From Planctomycetaceae bacterium (lineage in GTDB: Bacteria; Planctomycetota; Planctomycetia; Planctomycetales; Planctomycetaceae), in assembly GCA_029259845.1 (NCBI GenBank), contig JAJDEI010000039.1, forward strand, positions 1 through 64,000: 64,000 nucleotides of DNA. The letters run 5' to 3'. Made by a program: the position numbers and the translations under genes. The notes beneath the pieces were generated by a model, which saw nothing but the letters and a program-made list of their open reading frames with translations, ran no database searches and was not told the origin of the DNA. Below, one piece after another: positions 43,862 to 52,557 of this stretch (its first letter is position 1; every line of letters starts with the position of its first letter).

Positions 43862-45160
43862 ATGGTATTCGGGTTTGGGAAATCTCGTGCGGTCGAACCC
43901 TCCTCGGAAGAGATCGAGATCGAATCGATTCTGTTTCAGGGAGCCTCGAACGGAAATCCGGTCGACCTCAAGGCTCACGGGCGGCTGACGCAGGCGGGTC
44001 TGATTCCGGCCAAGGAGCTGATCAGCGATGCGCTGGCACGTCGGGCGGATATGATCCGTATCGACCCCAAAGGCCGCGCTGCTGCGGTCACGCTGTATGT
44101 CGACGGCGTGCCGTTTCCCGGAACACGCATGTCGAGCCCGCAGGCATTGGCGGTCACGCAGATGCTCAAGCTGCTGGCCGGATTAAGCGTCAAAGAACGG
44201 CAACGACCGCAATCGGGCGGGATCCATACCGAATACAAGCAAACGCCCTATCTTCTGCTGATCGATACGATGCCGATGAAGGGGGGCGGCGGTGAGCGTC
44301 TCGTCGTGCGGGCCCGCAATCTCGACCAGCAACTGGAGACTCCCGACGAGCTTGGTTTCACGGAAGAGTTGCGGCTCCGGATTCGCGAAATCACATCACA
44401 TCGGGAAAAGGTCGTGCTGGTCAGCGGACCGCCCAATTCGGGGGTGACGACGCTGTCGTTCGGGGTCATCCGCAGCATTGACGCTTATCTGTATGCGATT
44501 TTCTCACTCGCCGATTTTGGAGAGCGCTCCATCACGCACATCAGCCAACAACAGATTGTCGAAGGTGAAACTTACGACAAGCAACTGGCGCGATGCGTCC
44601 GTTCGGAAGCGGATGTGATTATCGTTGATCCCCTGCTGGCCGACGACCGGCTCAAAATGACGTTTGAGTACGCCAACCGTGTCTGCCTTGTCTCCGAATA
44701 CAAGGCGAGGGACGCGGCGCATTGCATTGAGCAGCTTCGCGAAAAACTGGGGCCGCAACAGGTCGCCGAGCGGCTGGGAATGGTCCTCAGCCAGAAACTG
44801 ATCCGCGTTCTGTGTGACGAATGCAAACAGGCCTATCGGCCTCACCCCAAGCTGCTCCAGAAAGTCGGACTTCCGCCCGAAACGAAAGTGCTCTACCGCC
44901 CCCCGCAACCAACCGCGGAGGGGGACATGGAACACTGCCATCAGTGCGGCTCGATTGGGTATTACGGTCGGACCGGGCTGATCGAGGCGATCGAAGTCTC
45001 TGAAAAGATCAAGGAATTGATTCTCTCCGGGGCCGAGCCGCGGCAGATCAAAAGCGCCGCGAGGAAAGAGGGCATGCAGTCCTTCCAATCCGACGGACTG
45101 CGCCTCGTCGCTGAGGGAAAGACGTCCCTCGAAGAATTGCAGCGTGCGTTCAAAGCGTGA
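43862..45160 (+). CDS. GspE/PilB-like ATPase with degenerate Walker A, 432 aa
   Basis: The fold follows type II secretion/type IV pilus ATPases: an N2-like domain (AKELISDALARRADMIRIDPKG...VTLYVDGVPF), a RecA-like core, then a Cys domain (RVLCDECKQAY and HCHQCGSIGYYGRTGLIEAIEVSEKIKELILSGA). However, Walker A reads GPPNSGVTT (residues 189-197), with Val195 where Lys is essential. The Walker B region is DVIIVDPLLADD. It therefore probably binds ATP poorly or not at all and may act structurally or as a regulator. ATG 43862 is preferred to the GTG at 43853. Confidence 0.85.
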   Translation: MVFGFGKSRAVEPSSEEIEIESILFQGASNGNPVDLKAHGRLTQAGLIPAKELISDALARRADMIRIDPKGRAAAVTLYVDGVPFPGTRMSSPQALAVTQMLKLLAGLSVKERQRPQSGGIHTEYKQTPYLLLIDTMPMKGGGGERLVVRARNLDQQLETPDELGFTEELRLRIREITSHREKVVLVSGPPNSGVTTLSFGVIRSIDAYLYAIFSLADFGERSITHISQQQIVEGETYDKQLARCVRSEADVIIVDPLLADDRLKMTFEYANRVCLVSEYKARDAAHCIEQLREKLGPQQVAERLGMVLSQKLIRVLCDECKQAYRPHPKLLQKVGLPPETKVLYRPPQPTAEGDMEHCHQCGSIGYYGRTGLIEAIEVSEKIKELILSGAEPRQIKSAARKEGMQSFQSDGLRLVAEGKTSLEELQRAFKA

Positions 45161-45179
45161 CGCGGCATCCCCTGGGGGG

Positions 45180-45358
45180 GGCCCGTTTCTCAGGGCCGTT
45201 CAACGATTGAAGCTGGGCAACCTCGTAACCCGAAGCGTCAGCGAGGGACGAATCGCTCACTCACGTTCGCTTCCTCGCTTGCGTTTCGGGTTACCATTGA
45301 GCTTGTCCCGGTCGGTCCTCTCCCAAGTGAAACTTTGAATGGCCCTGGCCCGTTTCTC
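45180..45358. repeat. Composite repeat with AAGCGTCAGCGAGG core, copy R2
   Basis: This is the inverted copy of R1. It runs AGGGCCGTTCAACG...CTTTGAATGGCCCT with the same CGAAGCGTCAGCGAGGGACG core, flanked by the direct repeat GGCCCGTTTCTC (45180-45191 and 45347-45358). The flank is related to that of R1 (GAGAAACCGTGGGC read in reverse), so the flank belongs to the repeat or marks a preferred target. Confidence 0.85.
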
Positions 45359-45487
45359 GGGGAGGGCGCGGCTCCTGCCGCGACGTGACCGTTCCGCCAC
45401 CATTTGCGAAACTCGCGATCCTGCGAGCGATGAAATTGCGGACAGACGATCCCTCCGCTGACGACCCGTTTGAAACCTCCGCACGCC

Positions 45488-45540
45488 AAATGTGAAGCAT
45501 CCTGTCGCTTCGCGACCCAGCCGTGCCGGCTGGGCCACCC
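45488..45540 (-). repeat. GGCCCAGCCGGC...GAGGCAT repeat, copy 2
   Basis: Opposite-strand copy of the 53-bp block at 37638-37690, with a few substitutions. It shares the spacer 45161-45834 with R2. No gene is seen in that spacer. Confidence 0.8.
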
Positions 45541-45834
45541 GGCAGGGCGTCCGCGCAAGCGACAAGAACGTGCAGGGCCCGCTGAGGTTTCGTCCTTCCG
45601 CGCCCGGACAAGACCTCTGCAAGGAGGGGCTATCTCCTTTCCAAGTCGAATCTTATATCAGAGCGACCCAATAACATGGCGAGTTCTGCGGATTGGGCAA
45701 AAACAATCAAGTCTGACGGTTCTGACGGCCGATCAAACATATACGGAGCGGTTTTCCGGGGAGGCGAGCGTCCGTCGGATGTTGGGGCCGCAAGACCACC
45801 AGAGTCAAATCATCGCGTCAGGGACGACTTCACT

Positions 45835-46077
45835 ATGTCAAACCGCCTGATTTCTTTCTCATCACTGGCTATCGTCTGCGGCAGCTTGATGATGCTTGGC
45901 ACGCTGTCGGGATGCCAATCGACGATAAACGGCCAGACGCTGCCGTCATGGGCCTACTTGCGTGACGACGTGCAGTATTTTCCGGCTGGCCCGGAGAATC
46001 GGCTGACGAACCAGAAACGGGCGATCGAAGAATATCGCGCGTCTCAGGAAGCCTTCGCCGACGACATTGCCCCTTAA
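45835..46077 (+). CDS. Small planctomycete-type lipoprotein, 80 aa
   Basis: A lipoprotein signal (SFSSLAIVCGSLMMLGTLSGCQS) has the lipobox LSGC with Cys near residue 27. The mature 54 residues include NGQTLPSWAYLRDDVQYFPAGPENRLTNQKRAIEEYRA. The LxDDVQYFPxGPE block is a motif I associate with short conserved planctomycete lipoproteins of unknown function. It should sit in a membrane facing the periplasm. The ATG at 45835 is chosen because it starts the signal peptide. The downstream gene's TTG overlaps its end. Confidence 0.85.
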   Translation: MSNRLISFSSLAIVCGSLMMLGTLSGCQSTINGQTLPSWAYLRDDVQYFPAGPENRLTNQKRAIEEYRASQEAFADDIAP

Positions 46078-47080
46078 GCAGCGGTCCCGGCCGGCCTTTT
46101 CGCACGTGCCTTACGAATCCTCCGTCGCATTCGCCCACGGGAACGCCCGGCACCGGCGGTTGCTGGTGCTGTCCGGCCGTTTGTTGACGTGCGCAGTCGC
46201 AGCCGGGGCAATCCTGCGGCTTTCTGTCGGCGATCGCACACCGCTGGTTGCGCCGCTTTTCTATGCGCTGCCGTTGCCGGTCCTGTCGGTTCTTGCTCTG
46301 CTGCGGACCGCAATTTCGTTATTGCTGAAACAGCGCCGGGCCACTGCGTTCTGGGTTTGGGTGACGGCGGCGATTGTTCTTTGGTGTCTCGCGTCCACTG
46401 TCCGGTGGCATGAACCGCTGCAGGCAGCAAAGCCAATCCGCATTGTGTGTTGGAATGTCGCGCGCGGAGGCGGGGGATGGAACGCCGAGATCGCCCAAAC
46501 GATCCGTCGCGAACAACCGGATGTCGTGGGCCTGATTGAAGCCGGCGGGGATCCGCGAGAGAGGCAACGTTTCTGTGACGTGCACTTTTCCGATTACGAC
46601 GCTGTGCCGATGTCGGGAGGCCTGTTATGCCTGGCACGGGGCACGGCGGGGCAGGGGAGGGTCCTTCCCCTTTCCACTGGGGGACGCGCGGGACAGGTTC
46701 CGGTGCGGATCGATGGCCGGGAACTGACCGTCGTGCTCGTCGATATCGACAGCCACCCGCATCGGTTTCGAGCCGCGCCGCTGGCCGCTCTCGCCCAACT
46801 TGCGGACGGGATGTCTGATCGGCCCGTGGTGATCCTCGGCGATTTCAACACGCCGTCGGACTCGGTTCTCTTTGAGCCGTTGCGGGCCCATCACGCGGAG
46901 TCGTTCGACGCAGCCGGCCGGGGATACGCGGCGACTTGGCCCATCCCGCTGCCCGTTCTCGCTCTGGACCAGATTTGGACGAACGGCCGCCTGCGACCGC
47001 TTCGCTGTGAACACCGATGGACCATGCAGTCCGATCATCGTCCGGTCGTCGCAGATGTGGCGATTATCCCGCCTGAATAA
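46067..47080 (+). CDS. Membrane endonuclease/exonuclease/phosphatase family protein, 337 aa
   Basis: The N-terminal 110 residues hold about three hydrophobic segments (LTCAVAAGAILRL, LVAPLFYALPLPVLSVLALL, FWVWVTAAIVLWCLAS). The EEP domain follows: IRIVCWNVARGGGGW (Asn), DVVGLIEAG (Glu), LPLSTGGRAGQVPVRI, RPVVILGDFNTPSDS (GDFN), LDQIWTN and SDHRPVVADV (catalytic His). It could be a nuclease or phosphodiesterase facing the periplasm. The start is uncertain. A TTG at 46067 overlaps the lipoprotein gene and suggests coupling, and a GTG at 46106 is an alternative. Confidence 0.88.
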   Translation: MPLKQRSRPAFSHVPYESSVAFAHGNARHRRLLVLSGRLLTCAVAAGAILRLSVGDRTPLVAPLFYALPLPVLSVLALLRTAISLLLKQRRATAFWVWVTAAIVLWCLASTVRWHEPLQAAKPIRIVCWNVARGGGGWNAEIAQTIRREQPDVVGLIEAGGDPRERQRFCDVHFSDYDAVPMSGGLLCLARGTAGQGRVLPLSTGGRAGQVPVRIDGRELTVVLVDIDSHPHRFRAAPLAALAQLADGMSDRPVVILGDFNTPSDSVLFEPLRAHHAESFDAAGRGYAATWPIPLPVLALDQIWTNGRLRPLRCEHRWTMQSDHRPVVADVAIIPPE

Positions 47081-47264
47081 CGCGGAGCCGACTCCGATGT
47101 CCGCAGTGAGCGGGTTTTTCACGGAGAGAGAATTCGCGTTCCTGGTGTGAGCCGTCGCTCCGCACCCGCCGATCCTGAGCTATGCTTGAACGACCCTGTT
47201 GTCAAGGTGCAACACGAGACAGCCGGTCGCATCGACTCCTCCGACGATCGCCAGGGACGCTCGG

Positions 47265-47999
47265 ATGCTTGCCTATCACGAAACTATCGGCGCGGCCCTC
47301 GACCAACTGACGGTCGGGTTGCGACCTTATCTCGACAGTAAGCTGAAGGCCAGTTTTCCCGACAACTGGCAGCAGGTCGCGTGCAACAGTTTTCGCGACG
47401 GACGCAATCGCGTGACCGACGACGGTGGCATCGATTGGGATGCGCACTCGCTGCTGACGGTGATGTGGGACCAGTGGAACGCTGTGTTTCGCCACAATCT
47501 CGGACATCAGGAGCGCAGTCTCGTCAGCGAGTTGCGAAGCATCCGCAACCGCTGGGCCCATCAGCAAGAGTTCGATTTTGACGATGCCTATCGAGTGCTG
47601 GACAGCGTTCGCCGCTTACTCGAAGCCATTGGAGCGCCCAACAGAGCGGAGATCAACCGGCAGAAGCAGGATCTGTTGGAATCGTACGTCGCCGAGCAGG
47701 TCAACTCGCAGGTGCAGCGGGCCGCTTTTGACCGAGGCAAGTGGTGGGTCATCGGCATTTACAGCCTGTGTTGCGCAGCGATCACGTATCACGCCGCGAC
47801 TTCCGGGCATGTTTGGTCGTCGGCTTTGATCTCGTTTGTCATTCTGGTGTTCGTCTATTTGATCTACCAGCAGTTCAAGATGGAGCCGCCGTTGCTGTAC
47901 GGCCCCCACGAATGCCACCACTGCAAGCGGATCATCTACCGCAAGCAGTGCCCGTACTGCGATCCGCAGCCCGCCGCCCCCATGGCCGCCGCGACCTGA
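47265..47999 (+). CDS. Swt1-like HEPN domain membrane protein with C-terminal zinc ribbon, 244 aa
   Basis: Residues 1-125 form an all-helical HEPN domain like that of Swt1-type proteins, with ELRSIRNRWAHQQEFDFDDAYRVLDSVRRLLEAIG. Arg94 to His99 give the RX4-6H motif of active HEPN ribonucleases. Two membrane segments follow (about 160-176 and 184-202), and then a short zinc ribbon CHHCKRIIYRKQCPYC (Cys217, 220, 229, 232). HEPN proteins are often RNases in defence or stress systems, but a membrane-bound form with a ribbon is unusual. No antitoxin-like partner is adjacent. ATG 47265 is chosen by domain start. Confidence 0.82.
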   Translation: MLAYHETIGAALDQLTVGLRPYLDSKLKASFPDNWQQVACNSFRDGRNRVTDDGGIDWDAHSLLTVMWDQWNAVFRHNLGHQERSLVSELRSIRNRWAHQQEFDFDDAYRVLDSVRRLLEAIGAPNRAEINRQKQDLLESYVAEQVNSQVQRAAFDRGKWWVIGIYSLCCAAITYHAATSGHVWSSALISFVILVFVYLIYQQFKMEPPLLYGPHECHHCKRIIYRKQCPYCDPQPAAPMAAAT

Positions 48000-48216
48000 A
48001 CGATCACCTCGGAGTCCTCGGCTCTGAGGTTCTTGCCTGTTTGGGAAACTCGAATCGCTCGGTTCGTTTCGGTCGTCTCTGTCACGGTTTGGCAGCCGTT
48101 GCTAGAATGGTCGGGGAGGGCAGGGCGGTGACCATGGCAGTCACGGATTTCCCCGCTGGCGGAACGCGGTGGGCGCGCAGGACGCAGCGGGCAAGACAGG
48201 ACTCGGAGGACGACAG

Positions 48217-48696
48217 ATGATTCAGACGGACACACCAACGGCGGGGCGAATTCTGATCGCGGATGACAATCAGCCGAACCGCGAATTGCTCGACGCCTAC
48301 CTGGCCGACGAAGGACACGAAATTTTGATGGCGGCGGACGGGGAAGAGACGTTGCGCAAGGTCCGCGAAGAAGATCCCGACCTGGTGCTACTCGACATCA
48401 TGATGCCGCGTCTCAGCGGATACGAAGTCTGCCAGCGGATCAAACAGGACGAACAGACGAGCAAGACCGTCGTGCTGATGGTCACCGCACTCAAAGAGAT
48501 GGGGGACATCGAGAAAGCGGTCGCTGCCGGAGCAGACGACTTTTTGACCAAGCCGGTGCATCGGCTCGAACTGCTGACGCGGGTCCGCTCGCTGCTTCGC
48601 GTGCGGCATCTCACCAACGAACGGGACCGGCTCCTGGCGTATCTTCAGGAAGTGGAGCAGGCGACCGGGAATGTGTCGGCTGCGGCCGCCGAGTAA
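48217..48696 (+). CDS. Single-domain response regulator, 159 aa
   Basis: This is a complete receiver domain: RILIADDNQPNRELLDAYLADEGHEILMAADGEETL with Asp16/Asp17, DLVLLDIMMPRLSGYEVC with phospho-acceptor Asp60, VVLMVTALKE with Thr90, and DDFLTKPVHRLELLTRV with Lys112. A helical tail follows with no output domain (HLTNERDRLLAYLQEVEQATG). It must act by protein contact, CheY-like. The histidine kinase is not in this window. Its stop is 3 bp before the methyltransferase ATG, so the two are cotranscribed. GGAGGACGACAG precedes the ATG. Confidence 0.95.
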   Translation: MIQTDTPTAGRILIADDNQPNRELLDAYLADEGHEILMAADGEETLRKVREEDPDLVLLDIMMPRLSGYEVCQRIKQDEQTSKTVVLMVTALKEMGDIEKAVAAGADDFLTKPVHRLELLTRVRSLLRVRHLTNERDRLLAYLQEVEQATGNVSAAAAE

Positions 48697-48699
48697 GCC

Positions 48700-49914
48700 A
48701 TGTCCTCTTCCAGTCTCGTGTCGTTACCGGCCGTCGCGATCAAACCGCGACGGGCGCTGCCGTTTTTCAGCCGCCATCCGTGGGTCTTCGCCGGTGCGGT
48801 CGGGAATATTGATGGCGAGCCGCAGCCGGGAAGCGAGGTCGCCGTCTGGACGCATGACGGGCAGTTCGTCGCGCGGGGGCTGTATAATCCGGAAAGCAAC
48901 ATTCGCGTGCGGCTCTACACTTGGGACGCCGAGCAGCCGCTTGATGCCGGCTTCTGGTCCGCCCGGGTCGACGAGGCCATCCGCCTCCGCGAGCGACTGT
49001 TCGCAGATACCGCCGAGGGGCATTCGTGCCGCATGGTCTTTAGCGAAGGAGACGGACTCTCCGGACTGACGGTCGATCGTTACGACGACTGGTTGCTGGT
49101 GCAAATCACCAGCCGCGCGTTGTACGAGCGGCGTGAGTTGCTCGTGGAACTTCTGCAGTCAAAGCTCTCTCCGCGTGGCATCTGGCTGCGAACGGAGAAG
49201 GGCATCCGTGAGGCCGAAGGGCTGGAGCAGGACGACGGATTGATCCTCGGCGACGCCCCGCCGCGACCGCTGTTTATCGAGGAGCACGGCGTGCGGTTTG
49301 GCGTCGACGTGGTCGAGGGGCAGAAGACGGGGTTTTACTTCGACCAACGTGACAACCGGCGGGCCGTCTGCCGGTACACCGCCGGCAGCCGCGTGCTCGA
49401 TTTGTATTGCTACACGGGCGGGTTCGGCATTGCCGCTGCGAGCAAGGGACAGGCGCGCGAGGTGCTCGGCATCGACTCGTCGGCAGCCGCCGTCACGATG
49501 GCGGAAGAGAACGCCCGGATGAACGAGGTCAGCGACCGTGCCCGTTTTGAGCGGGGGGACGTCCAACGCAAACTGGCCGAGTTGAACGGGGCAGGGGAGC
49601 AGTTCGACGTCGTGATTCTCGACCCGCCCAAGATGGCCCGGCATCGCAAGGGAGTCGCCTCGGCTCTCAAGGCGTACACGGGCGTCAACCGCGAGGCGAT
49701 GAACCTGATTTCCGCCGACGGGTTCCTCGTGTCGTGCAGTTGCTCCGGACTCGTGAGCCGCGACGAGTTCCTCGGCGCGATCACCAAATCGGCCCTGCAA
49801 GCGGGCCGGCGCGTGCAGATCATTGAGGAACGCGGGCAGTCCGCCGACCATCCGGTGTCGATCCACTGCCCAGAAAACGCCTACCTTAAATGCTTCATCT
49901 GCCGCATCTGCTAA
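48700..49914 (+). CDS. RlmI-type 23S rRNA (cytosine-C5) methyltransferase, 404 aa
   Basis: The order is an N-terminal PUA domain (ALPFFSRHPWVFAGAVGNIDGEPQPGSEVAVWTHDGQFVARGLYNPESNIRVRLYTW), a central EEHGVRFGVDVVEGQKTGFYFDQRDNR region typical of RlmI/RlmK-N, and a Rossmann SAM domain: VLDLYCYTGGFGIAAASKGQAREVLGIDSS, then FDVVILDPPKMARHRKG (DPPK), then LVSCSCSG with catalytic Cys. It methylates 23S rRNA by homology, though the exact base is inferred. It is coupled to the response regulator by a 3-bp gap, which is not a usual partner. Confidence 0.93.
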   Translation: MSSSSLVSLPAVAIKPRRALPFFSRHPWVFAGAVGNIDGEPQPGSEVAVWTHDGQFVARGLYNPESNIRVRLYTWDAEQPLDAGFWSARVDEAIRLRERLFADTAEGHSCRMVFSEGDGLSGLTVDRYDDWLLVQITSRALYERRELLVELLQSKLSPRGIWLRTEKGIREAEGLEQDDGLILGDAPPRPLFIEEHGVRFGVDVVEGQKTGFYFDQRDNRRAVCRYTAGSRVLDLYCYTGGFGIAAASKGQAREVLGIDSSAAAVTMAEENARMNEVSDRARFERGDVQRKLAELNGAGEQFDVVILDPPKMARHRKGVASALKAYTGVNREAMNLISADGFLVSCSCSGLVSRDEFLGAITKSALQAGRRVQIIEERGQSADHPVSIHCPENAYLKCFICRIC

Positions 49915-50079
49915 ACGTCGGTTGCTGAACGACGAGCGTGTTTAGAGGTCATTCGTCGGTTTTTCCGCTAAGATTTCCGTGATCCGGCGAACCACGAATG
50001 CCGTTGTTGCAGAACGGGAGGGCTGCGCCCGGTTTGCGATGAATCTCTTCTGATTGTGATTTGAAGCGGAGGAACCGCC

Positions 50080-50790
50080 ATGCATGCCTGGATGTTGATG
50101 GCCGTGCTTGCGATGCCCGGGGGAGTGGAACAGGCCTCTGCCAGCGCACCGGCGGCGGCTTCATTCGTCACATATGAACAGGCCGCCCGGGACCTGTCGC
50201 CGCGGCTGAAGACCGGCTCACTGCTGTTCAACAAAGGTGACTGTCTCGCCGTTCGCATGTATACTGTCAGCCCGTATACACACGTCGCGGCTGTTGTGAT
50301 TGAAGCGGGGGAGCCGGTCGTTTATGACAGCATGAACAGGGTCGGTGTGCGGCGGCAATCACTTGCGGACTACCTCACCTCCCAGAGCCCGGACCTCCTG
50401 CACGTGTTTCACCCGACCCGCGAGCTGACCGCAGAGCAGGGGAGGGCATTCAGCAAGTATCTCGACAGCCAACTCGGGCGTCCGTATGCCGTCAGCCACT
50501 ATCTGACCGGTCGCCGCTGCAAAGGAGTGCACTGTGCGGAATACGTCACCGATTCTCTAATGTCGATCGGCCTGCTGCACGCCGAACGTCCGTCCAAGGT
50601 TTCGCCGGCCAGTCTCGTCACCGGCATCACCCAAGCGAACATCTACACGGCCGACGGAACGATCGAGCTCAGACCGCCGCCGCGCCCCACACCCGTGGGG
50701 GAGAACCGCTGTCATCAGCTGTGGATCGACACCAAGCTGTGCTTGGGTAAGTGCTGCGGCAAACTGTCCGGTTGGTTTCTCTGCCGGTAG
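50080..50790 (+). CDS. YiiX-like permuted papain-fold amidase, secreted, 236 aa
   Basis: A weak signal (MHAWMLMAVLAMPGGVEQASA) precedes the domain. LKTGSLLFNKGDC...VSPYTHVAAVVIEAGEPVVYDSM supplies His (YTHVA), and LGRPYAVSHYLTGRRCKGVHCAEYVTDSLMSIGL supplies the nucleophile Cys (HCAEY). This is the circularly permuted NlpC/P60 arrangement of YiiX/YaeF (C92). It may cleave cell-wall peptides or lipid amides. The Cys-rich C-terminus (KLCLGKCCGKLSGWFLCR) is extra. The gene has no operon partner. Confidence 0.87.
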   Translation: MHAWMLMAVLAMPGGVEQASASAPAAASFVTYEQAARDLSPRLKTGSLLFNKGDCLAVRMYTVSPYTHVAAVVIEAGEPVVYDSMNRVGVRRQSLADYLTSQSPDLLHVFHPTRELTAEQGRAFSKYLDSQLGRPYAVSHYLTGRRCKGVHCAEYVTDSLMSIGLLHAERPSKVSPASLVTGITQANIYTADGTIELRPPPRPTPVGENRCHQLWIDTKLCLGKCCGKLSGWFLCR

Positions 50791-50947
50791 GGCGACGGAC
50801 CGTTCTACGAAAGGTCGCAACGCGATGACCGTTTCCGTGGTCAGCCGCCGTTCACCGTTCGCCGGAGCCGTCGTTTCCATCCGCAGAACGTTTCCGCGGC
50901 CGAGCAGTCGCTAACGCTCCGAGGCTGCGATTTTTTCCACCGCGCGA

Positions 50948-51068
50948 CCAAACACGCGGTGTCTCGAATCAGCAAGGACGCGAATCGTCTCGATTTGGCG
51001 GCTCATGCCCTCAACGATTCTCGATCTCATGAGACACCGGGTGTTTTTCCCGCAAAACTCACAAGCTC
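50948..51068. repeat. CACCCGGTGTCTCGAA element, copy C
   Basis: It begins CCAAACACGCGGTGTCTCGAA, continues TCAGCAAGGACGCGAA, has CTCAACGATT in the centre, GAGACACCGGGTGT at 51031-51044, and ends ACTCACAAGCTC. The block order equals copy B near 25.7 kb. It occupies the gene-free spacer 50791-51275. Confidence 0.8.
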
Positions 51069-51275
51069 TCCGGGCTCTGATGCCCACCGTCACCCCGTTA
51101 CCTCGTCACCGGACCACTCCAACAACCGCCACCAACCATCGCCTGTCCCTTCCGAAAGAAGCCCGGCTCCCGGTTGACGTTCGGTTTTCACCGACTTAGG
51201 CTGACCGCTGCCTTGGACGACGTTTCGAAAACGTCGCCTCCCGGGAACCATCCAAGTCACCGCAGTAGGGGCATC

Positions 51276-52421
51276 ATGTTCTGTCCGCGCAATGCCAGTT
51301 CGGTTGGCCGATCTCTTGTGCTGTCCGCCGTGGGGGCGGGCCTCTGTCTCTTCTTCGCGGGCCGGCTTGTCGCCCAGGGCAGCGGTGGGCGAGGTGCCGC
51401 GTCCGCAAGCGACGAGCAGCCGTCGCAAGTCGCCATCGAGCGGGAGCCGCTCGTGCTCCAGCCGCCGGAAACCTATCGCGTCTCTCTCTCCCTGCAGCCC
51501 GGCAAAAGTGTGGAAATGGTTGCCCGGGCGGATGGGATCGTCGCCAACGTCCTGATCAACAGCGGTGCGAATGCCCGCGAACAGGCCGAGATCATCCGGC
51601 TCGACTCGCGCGAACGCCAACTCGAAATGGACCGGGCCAAGGCGGCGTTCCAAGCCGCCCAAATCGAGCAGCGCTCCGCTCCGGAGGGAGCCGGGAAAGA
51701 ACTGGCCGACGCGCGGCTGCGGATTGCAAAGATCGGCCTCGACCTCGCGGAGTATCGCCTGGACCAGACCATTCACCGTGCTCCCTTCGAAGGCACGGTG
51801 CAAACCGTGCATGTCGTGGAAGGCCAGTTCGTTCGTGCCGGCCAACCTTTGGCGACGCTGATTGAAACGTCGCGGCTCGTTGTGCAGATCCCGATTGACC
51901 GAAACGTGTCGAAGGCGGGAGACGCCATTAAGGTTCGGGTGGAGGGAAAAACCGCAACGGCGGAGGTGCAGCAGGTCCTGCCGCTCACCGAGCCGTTCGA
52001 GCCGTTGCGGGAGCTGTTCCAATCGATCGCAACGGGCGTAGTCGTAATCGACAACGGGGCAGGGGGGTGGCATCCGGGCCAAACCGTATATTCCGACCTC
52101 ATCCCCCGCTCGCCGGTCACTGAAGTGCCGAATGTGGCAATCTCCAACACCAATGCCGGCGGACGGCGCGTGCAGGTGATGCGTCTCGGATTCGTCCGCG
52201 ACATCCCGATCGAACTGTTGGGTGCCGTCGGCGAGGAGCGAACCATCGTCACGGGGCCATTCGGCAACAGTGATGAGTTGATTGTCCGGTCGTCAGAAGA
52301 ACTACCGGATGGGACCCAGGTGATGGCCCGGACCGAACTGGTCGAAGAGCCGCCCCAAACGGATCCTGCTTCCCGAGGACCGCGGACGCCCCGCCGCGCG
52401 ATTCCGCCGGCGTCGAAGTGA
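51276..52421 (+). CDS. RND efflux/HlyD-type periplasmic adaptor, 381 aa
   Basis: A signal peptide (LVLSAVGAGLCLFFAGRLVAQ) is followed by a biotinyl-lipoyl half domain (VEMVARADGIVANVLINSGANAREQAEIIRLDSRERQLEMDRAKAAFQAAQIE), a coiled-coil hairpin to about residue 150, and the second half (ADYRLDQTIHRAPFEGTVQTVHVVEGQFVRAGQPLATLIETSRLVVQIPIDRN). A beta-barrel and a membrane-proximal domain follow. Such proteins link an inner-membrane pump to the outer membrane. No pump or TolC gene is adjacent, so the partner is unknown. The ATG at 51276 begins the signal. Confidence 0.9.
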   Translation: MFCPRNASSVGRSLVLSAVGAGLCLFFAGRLVAQGSGGRGAASASDEQPSQVAIEREPLVLQPPETYRVSLSLQPGKSVEMVARADGIVANVLINSGANAREQAEIIRLDSRERQLEMDRAKAAFQAAQIEQRSAPEGAGKELADARLRIAKIGLDLAEYRLDQTIHRAPFEGTVQTVHVVEGQFVRAGQPLATLIETSRLVVQIPIDRNVSKAGDAIKVRVEGKTATAEVQQVLPLTEPFEPLRELFQSIATGVVVIDNGAGGWHPGQTVYSDLIPRSPVTEVPNVAISNTNAGGRRVQVMRLGFVRDIPIELLGAVGEERTIVTGPFGNSDELIVRSSEELPDGTQVMARTELVEEPPQTDPASRGPRTPRRAIPPASK

Positions 52422-52557
52422 GGCCGATTAGGGGACCGGGATCGGCGGGCAGGGAATCGAAACGGGGAACCGTTTCGATTCCGAAATCGTTTGCAGCAGT
52501 GCCCGGCCCAAGCGTGGCCCTGCGACACCTTGTCTTCCACGAACAGCCGGTTGGTCC

